DNA of 6,518 nucleotides from Nitrospirota bacterium (GTDB lineage Bacteria > Nitrospirota > Nitrospiria > Nitrospirales > Nitrospiraceae), in NCBI GenBank assembly GCA_004296865.1, contig SCVQ01000572.1, positions 1 through 6,518 on the forward strand, read 5' to 3'. The notes under the pieces are model-generated. The model had not been told where the DNA came from. It ran no database searches and saw nothing but the letters and a program-made list of their open reading frames with translations. Position 1 is the stretch's first letter, and every line of letters begins with the position of its first letter. The position numbers were made by a program, and so were the translations under genes. Of this stretch, positions 1-5,007 are shown piece after piece.

Positions 1-1140
1 CCCTGGGTCCGAGTCTCTCCTCACCGGGTCCTCCTGGCTCTCGGAACCATGACCGCCGTCATTTCCATGTGGATCAGCAATACCACCGCCACCGCGCTGA
101 TGCTGCCGGTCGCGCTCGGTCTGCTCGCCACGCTGCGTGACGCCCACACACCCGGCGACGGGATGGACAAGAGCGGCTACCCGATCGCCATGATGCTCAC
201 GCTCTCCTATGCGGCGACAGCCGGAGGCCTGGCCACGATCATCGGCACTCCGCCGAACCTGCTCGGCATCGGTCTCCTCTCCCAGCAAGCGGGAATCTCG
301 ATCTCATTTTTGACTTGGATGGGCTTCGGCCTGCCCCTCGCGATCCTGATGGTCCTGCTCGGCTGGGCCCTGCTGCACTGGGCCTATCCGACCCAAGCGT
401 TTGGCCTCTCCACCCTGGAGCAGCACCTGTGCGCCCAGCGGGCACAACTCGGCCCCTGGACGAAAGGCCAGTTCAATGCCTGCTTCGCCTTCGGCGCAGC
501 GGTGCTGCTCTGGATCGGGCCGGGACTGATTGCGGCGGTCTGGGGACACGCAAGCCCCCTGGCCTCCTGGCTGGAGACTCACCTGCCGAACGAGTTGGTG
601 GCGCTGCTGACGGCCGGCTTGTTGTTCATCCTGCCGGTAAACCTGAGAACCGGAGACTTCACCCTTTCCTGGAAGCAGGCCACCGCCATCAACTGGGGCA
701 CCATCTTGCTATTCGGCGGCGGGTTAGCCTTCGGCGAGCTGATGGTGAAGACCGGGCTCTCGACCGTGCTGGGACATGGGTTCGTGGCTTGGTTCGGAGT
801 GGAGACGGTCTGGAGCCTCACCGCCGTATCGATCCTGGCAGCCGTCGCAATCAGCGAGCTGGCCTCCAACACCGCCTCGGCCAGCATGCTGATTCCGGTC
901 GTGATCGCGATCGCCCAGTCCGCCGAGGTGCCGGTCATTCCACCGGCCCTGGGCGCCTGCCTGGGGGCCAGCCTCGGCTTTGCCTTGCCCGTCTCGACGC
1001 CGCCCAACGCGATCGTCTACGGGACCGGTCTGGTGCCGATCCGAAGCATGGTCCGCACCGGCCTGCTCTTCGACCTGTTAGGTTCCATTCTGATCTGGCT
1101 CACGCTCCGGCTCCTCTGCCCCGTCCTCGGGTTGGCCTAA
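1..1140 (+). CDS. SLC13/DASS-family sodium:anion (dicarboxylate/sulfate-type) symporter, 5' end missing
   Basis: This is an inner-membrane secondary transporter that probably couples sodium to uptake of a di- or tricarboxylate or an inorganic anion; the substrate cannot be read from the sequence. The frame is open from base 1 and the residues before the first ATG (49) already fit the family (RVLLALGTMTAVISMWISNT). The ATG at 49 is therefore internal and the gene begins outside the window; 379 residues are visible. Both family SNT motifs are present, at visible residues 26-28 (SMWISNTTATALMLP) and 289-291 (ELASNTASASMLIP), each followed by a TPPN motif (IGTPPNLLGIG and PVSTPPNAIVYGTG). In characterised members these repeat-related loops bind sodium and substrate. 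Many hydrophobic segments run through the protein. It ends TAA at 1138-1140, with no clear hairpin terminator after it. Family assignment is firm; substrate is unknown. Confidence 0.93.
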   Translation, partial: PWVRVSPHRVLLALGTMTAVISMWISNTTATALMLPVALGLLATLRDAHTPGDGMDKSGYPIAMMLTLSYAATAGGLATIIGTPPNLLGIGLLSQQAGISISFLTWMGFGLPLAILMVLLGWALLHWAYPTQAFGLSTLEQHLCAQRAQLGPWTKGQFNACFAFGAAVLLWIGPGLIAAVWGHASPLASWLETHLPNELVALLTAGLLFILPVNLRTGDFTLSWKQATAINWGTILLFGGGLAFGELMVKTGLSTVLGHGFVAWFGVETVWSLTAVSILAAVAISELASNTASASMLIPVVIAIAQSAEVPVIPPALGACLGASLGFALPVSTPPNAIVYGTGLVPIRSMVRTGLLFDLLGSILIWLTLRLLCPVLGLA

Positions 1141-1199
1141 CAGGATAGGTCGATCATCCTTCACTACACCTCTTGCTTGGGCCAGTCTGATATGGCATC

Positions 1200-1550
1200 A
1201 TGCCCCCTCTGGTAAACCCTATGGCAAACTTGCTCGAATACGCCGGCTGCGTCCACATCTTCCTGGGACCCTATCGCGGGAACCCCATCGCACTCTATTT
1301 GCAACGAAGCGAGGACGGCTGCCAGATCGCCCCGAAGGCCTATCCGTGGAATGACGTGGTGGGGAAAGGTGAGACTCCGAACAAAGCGGCCGCCGACTTC
1401 GAAGACAAGTGGAAGACCAAGGGATTGTCGCCCGACATGTACACGGGCCCTTCCTGGGAAGGCGGGATTAAGCCGGAAAAACCGGCCCCACCGAAACCGG
1501 CTGCTCCCCCAAAGCCGGCGGATGCCGCTCCCGCCGCCGACGCAAGCTGA
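1200..1550 (+). CDS. Small hypothetical protein with Pro/Ala/Lys-rich C-terminal tail
   Basis: I do not recognise a family. From the ATG at 1200 it is 116 residues; an in-frame ATG at 1221 would give 109 residues (MANLLEYAGC...). The second start may be the better one, because the first seven residues (MPPLVNP) look unlike coding sequence. Neither start has a convincing Shine-Dalgarno sequence. Residues about 8-85 look like a compact folded domain with several aromatics (CVHIFLGPYRGNPIALYLQ, then AYPWNDVVGKGETPNKAAAD and FEDKWKTKGL). Residues about 91-116 are low-complexity (KPEKPAPPKPAAPPKPADAA), probably a flexible tail. There is no signal peptide or membrane segment. The stop (1548-1550) lies 3 bp from the stop of the convergent permease gene, so no separate terminator fits between them. 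It is probably a real, lineage-restricted gene, judging from the non-random N-terminal composition. Confidence 0.65.
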   Translation: MPPLVNPMANLLEYAGCVHIFLGPYRGNPIALYLQRSEDGCQIAPKAYPWNDVVGKGETPNKAAADFEDKWKTKGLSPDMYTGPSWEGGIKPEKPAPPKPAAPPKPADAAPAADAS

Positions 1551-1553
1551 TCG

Positions 1554-2999
1554 CTACCCTCGTGTCATATCAGACCCGGTCGTCGAGACATCCTGCTCGG
1601 CCAGCCGACTATGGTGGCGTCCGTAGAGCAGATAGACCACGGTTCCGATCGCACTCCAGACACCGAACCTGATCCACGTCACCATCGGCAGGAAGGCCAT
1701 CAGGCCCAGGCAGGCTGCCATCCCCAGCAACGGGAGCCAGGGCATGAACGGGACACGGAAGGGCCGCGGTTGATTCGGCTTGACCCGCCGCAGCACGATC
1801 ACCGCCGCACAGACCAGGACAAAGGCAAACAAGGTCCCGATGTTGGTCATGTCGGCGGCTTCTCCGATCTGGACAAAGGCCGCTAACGTAGCCACGCCGA
1901 TCCCCGTCACCCAGGTGGCGTGGTGGGGCGTGCGGAAGCGGGGATGTACCGCCGAGAGCCAGGGACCCAGGAGGCGATCGCGCGACATGGCGAAGAACAC
2001 GCGGATCTGGCCGATCATCATCACGAAGAGCACGCTGGTGATGCCCGCCAGGGCGCCGGTGGCGACCAGCGCCGCACCCCAGCGAAAGCCTGCCACGCGC
2101 AACGCTTCCGCCACCGGCGCGTGGATGTCGATCTGCTGATAGGGGACCATGCCGGTCAGCACTGCCGCCACCAGCACGTAGAGGACGGTGCAGAGGCCCA
2201 GGGAGGTGATGATGCCGATGGGCAAATCCTTTTGCGGGTTGTTCGCTTCCTCCGCGGTCGTGGAGACCGCATCGAAGCCGATGAAGGCGAAGAACACGAT
2301 CGCGGCGGCCGCGCCGACCCCCTGGAACCCGTTCGGCATGAAGGGGGTCCAGTTGGCCGGCTCCATCGAGGAAGACCCCACCGCGATGAAGAACAGGATC
2401 ACCGCCAGCTTGATCATGACGATGAACCCGGTTGCCCTGGCGCTTTCCTTCATGCCGCGCACGAGGACCGACGTGACGAAGAGCACGATGATCGCCGCGG
2501 GCAGATTGATCAGGCCGCCGTCGACGCCCGGCGGGTGGGTCGCCCAGGCCGGCAAGTGGAGGCCGATGATCTTCAGCACATTGTTAAAGTAGCCGGACCA
2601 GCCGATCGCGACCACCACGCAGGCGACCCCGTATTCCAGAATCAGATTCCAGCCGGTGATCCAGGCCAGAAACTCGCCCAGCGTCGCATAGGAATAGGTA
2701 TAGGCGCTGCCGGCGACCGGCAGCATCGCCGCAAACTCGGCGTAGCAGAGCGCGGCCAGCGCGCAGGTCATGCCCGAGAGGATGAAGGAAAGGATGATCC
2801 CCGGCCCCGCGCCGGGACGGTTGGCGTCCCCGACCACCGCCGTCCCGATCAGCACGAAAATGCCCGTGCCGATGATGCCGCCGATGCCGAGCGCCGTGAG
2901 GTCCCAGACCGACAGGGACTTCTTCAGTCGGTGCTCCGGATGGTTGCTGTCGGCCAGGATCTGCTCGATCGATTTGGTCCGGAAGAGGAAATTACCCAC
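1554..2999 (-). CDS. CAT-type amino acid permease (APC superfamily)
   Basis: This is a polytopic inner-membrane amino acid transporter of the cationic-amino-acid-transporter branch of the APC superfamily. With a GTG start at 2999 it is 481 residues, typical for bacterial CAT proteins with about 12 or more membrane helices. The N-terminus (FLFRTKSIEQILADS, then HRLKKSLSVWDLTALGIGG) is the conserved family opening. TM1 carries the substrate-site glycine motif GIGGIIGTGIF (residues about 38-48). Residues about 236-260 hold the CAT hallmark FAFIGFDAVSTTAEEANNP followed by QKDLP. The frame continues upstream to an ATG at 3047 (497 residues), but the extra 16 residues (MRSSAASSRPFSRLPA) do not resemble the family and overlap the amidotransferase gene by 56 bp. 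I therefore prefer GTG 2999, which overlaps that gene's stop by 8 bp (GTGGGTAA). Neither start has a strong Shine-Dalgarno, consistent with translational coupling. It is the last gene of the three-gene minus-strand unit. The transported amino acid is unknown. Confidence 0.92.
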   Translation of the reverse strand: MGNFLFRTKSIEQILADSNHPEHRLKKSLSVWDLTALGIGGIIGTGIFVLIGTAVVGDANRPGAGPGIILSFILSGMTCALAALCYAEFAAMLPVAGSAYTYSYATLGEFLAWITGWNLILEYGVACVVVAIGWSGYFNNVLKIIGLHLPAWATHPPGVDGGLINLPAAIIVLFVTSVLVRGMKESARATGFIVMIKLAVILFFIAVGSSSMEPANWTPFMPNGFQGVGAAAAIVFFAFIGFDAVSTTAEEANNPQKDLPIGIITSLGLCTVLYVLVAAVLTGMVPYQQIDIHAPVAEALRVAGFRWGAALVATGALAGITSVLFVMMIGQIRVFFAMSRDRLLGPWLSAVHPRFRTPHHATWVTGIGVATLAAFVQIGEAADMTNIGTLFAFVLVCAAVIVLRRVKPNQPRPFRVPFMPWLPLLGMAACLGLMAFLPMVTWIRFGVWSAIGTVVYLLYGRHHSRLAEQDVSTTGSDMTRG

Positions 3000-3735
3000 G
3001 GCGGGCAGCCTGGAGAAAGGCCTCGAAGAGGCGGCGCTGGACCGCATAGCGGTCGAAGAGGTACTCCGGATGCCATTGCACGCCGAGGAGAAAGGGGTAC
3101 CGTCGGCGATCGGCCGCTTCGACGGCCTCGATCACGCCGTCGGCAGCGACGGCGGTCGCCACCAAGGACGGCGCGACGGCCTTGATCGATTGATGATGCG
3201 AACTGTTCACGCGGAGGCTGGCATTGCGTGTGATCCGCCGCAACAGACTGTCCGGCGCGACCCGCACCGAATGGGCATGCTTGGTGGCCGGCCCCGACGC
3301 CCGATGTTGCAACGCCTTGGGAAGCTGCGAGTCGATATCCTGGACCAGACTGCCCCCCAGCGCGACGTTGATCGCCTGCATCCCCCCGCAGATCCCGAAC
3401 ACGGGGAGCGACGCTTTCATGGCCCGGCGGAGCATGGCGATCTCGAAGGCGTAGCGCTGGCGGCTCATGACGCGGAAGGTGTAACGCTGGCGCTCCCCGT
3501 AGAGCTCGGGCGGAAGGTCGGGACCGCTGCCCGTCAGCAACAACCCATCCATCCCTTCGAAGAGCCGACGCTGCAAGGCGGGATCGCCAGTCAGGGGCAG
3601 GATCACCGGAACGCCGCCCAGGTCCTCGATCGCGCGGGCATAGCGGGCGCGTAAAAAATAGGTCGGCTCGCGGCCGCCCATGTCCTTCCGATCGCCGGGA
3701 TTGAAATCCGGGGTCACCCCGATGACGGGTTTCAT
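2992..3735 (-). CDS. Class I glutamine amidotransferase, gamma-glutamyl hydrolase type (peptidase C26, PuuD-like)
   Basis: This is a 247-residue cytosolic single-domain hydrolase of the type that cleaves gamma-glutamyl bonds, as PuuD does on gamma-glutamyl-GABA. The nucleophile Cys116 lies in FGICGGMQAINVALGG, and the other triad residues are His222 and Glu224 in GVQWHPEYL. The family's NSSHHQSIK block is at residues 177-185, and the oxyanion-side loop reads LLLTGSGPDLPPELYG (65-80). The start MKPVIGVTPDFN is the usual family N-terminus. The ATG follows directly on the TAG stop of the preceding gene (TAGATG), and the 3' end overlaps the permease start, so translation is probably coupled along the operon. 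In the E. coli putrescine pathway the same enzyme family is encoded with an amino-acid/polyamine permease. No puuA-, puuB- or puuC-like gene is visible here, so a Puu pathway cannot be claimed and the substrate is open. Confidence 0.9.
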   Translation of the reverse strand: MKPVIGVTPDFNPGDRKDMGGREPTYFLRARYARAIEDLGGVPVILPLTGDPALQRRLFEGMDGLLLTGSGPDLPPELYGERQRYTFRVMSRQRYAFEIAMLRRAMKASLPVFGICGGMQAINVALGGSLVQDIDSQLPKALQHRASGPATKHAHSVRVAPDSLLRRITRNASLRVNSSHHQSIKAVAPSLVATAVAADGVIEAVEAADRRRYPFLLGVQWHPEYLFDRYAVQRRLFEAFLQAARRG

Positions 3736-4179
3736 CTACTTGGCAGGGGCCTCGTTCCCTTCTTTACCGGGGGGGACGCCCAGGAAACGGACCGCCTTGT
3801 CCCCTTTCAGATGGTCGGGGGTGATCAAGTACGTGCCGTACATGCTCGTGCCCCAGACCGACATCGCCGCATCGGTGTCCCCGCCGGAAAAGACGTAGGT
3901 CAAACCGCCGGTCACGCCCCCTACCACCGCAAATGCAATTTTGAGCGGCGTATAGATAAGGGTGAGCACGAAGCTGCCGGCCTGAAGCCCGGCGCCCGAG
4001 GCGCTGTTCTCTTCGCTCGTCACCGCCTGAGACTTGGCTTCCGCTTCCTGGGCCCAGACGGTCTGCATCACGACCAGGTGCATGAACGCCAGGACCATCG
4101 CCATGGCCACTCCGCGCACCCATCTTCCTCGAAGCCCGGTCGGCTTGCCGATCAGAGATGCCCCTTGGAATGTGTCCAC
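3736..4179 (-). CDS. Hypothetical exported or membrane protein with signal sequence, first gene of operon
   Basis: No named family is recognised. It is 147 residues from a GTG at 4179. I chose this start because AAGGAGGAGG lies 5-8 bases upstream, the best ribosome-binding site in the window; the open frame continues upstream to 4767, but that extension is out-of-frame shadow of other sequence. Residues about 17-43 are a signal sequence or anchor (RGRWVRG, then the hydrophobic VAMAMVLAFMHLVVMQTVWA). A plausible signal peptidase site lies after VWA (43) or AEA (48). A polar linker follows. Residues about 67-97 are a second hydrophobic, glycine-rich stretch (FAVVGGVTGGLTYVFSGG) that could span or associate with the membrane. 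The C-terminal part has a distinctive block (AMSVWGTSMYGTYLITPDHL) and ends in a charged tail. Its stop abuts the amidotransferase ATG with no spacer, so it is co-transcribed with the hydrolase and permease. Function is unknown. Confidence 0.8.
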   Translation of the reverse strand: MDTFQGASLIGKPTGLRGRWVRGVAMAMVLAFMHLVVMQTVWAQEAEAKSQAVTSEENSASGAGLQAGSFVLTLIYTPLKIAFAVVGGVTGGLTYVFSGGDTDAAMSVWGTSMYGTYLITPDHLKGDKAVRFLGVPPGKEGNEAPAK

Positions 4180-4187
4180 GTCTGCCT

Positions 4188-4194
4188 CCTCCTT
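4188..4194 (-). promoter_or_regulatory. Strong Shine-Dalgarno deciding the GTG start at 4179
   Basis: On the minus strand AAGGAGG lies 8 bases before GTG 4179. It overlaps a second GGAGG (4185-4189) that is 5 bases from the start. This is close to perfect anti-SD complementarity and is why the short 147-residue reading was chosen over the longer open frame. Confidence 0.8.
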
Positions 4195-4240
4195 GGATTC
4201 CGGTTCCTTCGCTCCTGCTGCCAGCCGGTTGCCTCTCTTC

Positions 4241-4257
4241 TCGCGTGCCGCACGCGA
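4241..4257 (-). repeat. Perfect 7-bp hairpin in the operon leader
   Basis: On the plus strand TCGCGTG-ccg-CACGCGA is a perfect inverted repeat with a 3-base loop. It lies about 60 bases upstream of the GTG start, inside the predicted 5' leader of the three-gene operon. There is no T-run after it on the minus strand, so it is not an intrinsic terminator. It could be an mRNA leader structure or an operator palindrome. Confidence 0.6.
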
Positions 4258-4275
4258 TGAGAGTTGCACGTGTCC

Positions 4276-4304
4276 CTTATAGCAAATTCGACGACAGATG
4301 CAAA
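4276..4304 (-). promoter_or_regulatory. Candidate sigma70-type promoter for the exported protein/amidotransferase/permease operon
   Basis: Reading the minus strand, TTTGCA (4299-4304) is followed after 17 bases by TATAAG (4276-4281), a 5-of-6 match to the -10 consensus in an AT-richer gap. Transcription would start near 4269, giving a leader of about 90 bases that contains the 4241-4257 hairpin and the Shine-Dalgarno. The -35 matches 4 of 6 bases. This is a prediction from pattern only. Confidence 0.5.
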
Positions 4305-4318
4305 CCCCATCTTGCCAC

Positions 4319-4417
4319 AAATGATGAACGAGAAACGCGGAATGATGAATGGAAGTTTCAAGTTTTGGGTTGTGAGTTCCCAACTCAAAATTCAACCCTC
4401 GCAACTCAAAACTCATT
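4319..4417. repeat. Intergenic repeat element: nested inverted repeats and 21-nt-offset direct repeats
   Basis: Just downstream of the stop of the 4418-4948 gene the base composition becomes AT-rich and internally repetitive. TGAGTT-ccc-AACTCA forms a perfect 6-bp hairpin at 4373-4387. Around it AGTTTTGGGTT (4361-4371) pairs with AACTCAAAACT (4403-4413) at 10 of 11 positions. GGGTT (4367-4371) can alternatively pair with AACCC (4394-4398). Two direct repeats each recur at an offset of exactly 21 bases: ATGATGAA (4321 and 4342) and AACTCAAAA (4382 and 4403). It looks like a non-coding dispersed intergenic repeat of the kind common in Nitrospira-like genomes. No rho-independent T-run is seen. 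Confidence 0.55.
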
Positions 4418-4948
4418 TCACGGCAGGTCCAACTCGGCAAGAATCTGGGCCTTGATCCGGTCCGCTTGAGACAGGAACGCCCGGTCCACCTCGCCGATCC
4501 ACACATCCGCGCCGATCGTCTGGTTCTTTTGTGCGACACCGGCTTCGATCGCCAGGTCGAGCTTGAGGGAACAGAGGCCCTGGGCAAAGAAATCCTGCGC
4601 GCGACTTTCATAGTCGCCGCGTTCCGCCTCCGATACGCCCGCCAATGCAGCCTTAAGCCAGGGCTCAAAGCCGATGGCCTGCCGAGCGCAAGCCAGTTGT
4701 CCCTCTTCCATTTCCACCGCCACCTGGACCCCGCCTTTCCAGCTCCGCTTCTTGACGTTGAAGACACAGCTCACCCGGGAGGGGCGGCCCTCCACCGGCT
4801 CCGGTCCGTAAAAGAGCGTGACCCGGTATGGCGGCACCGGAGGACTGGGCGCCGAAGACTTGCTGGACCCACTCATAGCTGCACATTGTACCATGCCTCC
4901 TTCGTGACATCCCTTTTGGATATCGGACAGCGGTCCTCCGTCGGCCAT
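4418..4948 (-). CDS. Conserved-looking hypothetical protein, start uncertain
   Basis: No family is recognised. From ATG 4948 the product is 176 residues, with GGAGG 10 bases upstream. Alternative in-frame ATGs are 4894 (158 residues; AAGGAGG only 1 base away) and 4876 (152 residues; a TACAAT -10-like hexamer at 4885-4890 ends 8 bases before it). Residues 1-40 are Gly/Ser/Pro-rich and look like linker or non-coding sequence, so one of the shorter starts may be right. The folded part begins at YRVTLFYGPEPVEG (about 41) and continues through a basic beta-rich stretch (RVSCVFNVKKRSWKGGVQV). The rest is probably helical, including FEPWLKAALAG and a C-terminal charged helix (DRAFLSQADRIKAQILAELD). 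There is no signal peptide or membrane segment, so it is presumably cytosolic. It is divergent from the M24 peptidase gene (59 bp gap from ATG 4948) and separated by 238 bp from the downstream operon. Confidence 0.68.
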   Translation of the reverse strand: MADGGPLSDIQKGCHEGGMVQCAAMSGSSKSSAPSPPVPPYRVTLFYGPEPVEGRPSRVSCVFNVKKRSWKGGVQVAVEMEEGQLACARQAIGFEPWLKAALAGVSEAERGDYESRAQDFFAQGLCSLKLDLAIEAGVAQKNQTIGADVWIGEVDRAFLSQADRIKAQILAELDLP

Positions 4949-4969
4949 TCATCGCGGCCCTCCGTCTGA

Positions 4970-4998
4970 TTGACGCCCCGGTATGGCAAGGCTAAGAT
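4970..4998 (+). promoter_or_regulatory. Candidate sigma70 promoter giving a near-leaderless M24 peptidase mRNA
   Basis: TTGACG (4970-4975) is followed after 17 bases by TAAGAT (4993-4998). The hexamers match 5 of 6 and 4 of 6 consensus positions. Transcription would begin around 5005-5008, on or next to the ATG at 5008. The start codon has no Shine-Dalgarno, as expected for a leaderless message. Pattern evidence only. Confidence 0.5.
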
Positions 4999-5007
4999 GC
5001 CGCCACC

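Noticed and set aside
315..1148. 277-residue plus-strand open frame overlapping the symporter
   Set aside because: It is Arg/Pro-rich shadow coding in another frame. The symporter frame carries both SNT and TPPN motifs.
1141..1199. Possible terminator or promoter between the symporter and the small hypothetical gene
   Set aside because: Only a weak GGAT...ATCC pairing is visible with no T-run, and TTGCTT (1173) has no -10 at a suitable distance.
1920..3185. 421-residue plus-strand open frame antisense to the permease
   Set aside because: Its composition is extreme in Arg, Asp, Gly and His, typical of a shadow frame in GC-rich DNA. The opposite strand encodes a clear CAT permease.
4180..4767. 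Upstream extension of the 147-residue gene to a 343-residue open frame on the minus strand
   Set aside because: The extra residues are Arg/Ser-rich and run through the intergenic repeat and out of frame through the neighbouring gene. The GTG at 4179 has a near-perfect Shine-Dalgarno.
4781..4805. The peptide GPEPVEG in the 4418-4948 product resembles the translated REP-type contaminant often seen in bacterial proteins
   Set aside because: The underlying DNA (ggaccggagccggtggag) does not match the usual cctgagcctgtcgaa repeat, and flanking residues read as a continuous domain, so it is probably genuine protein sequence.
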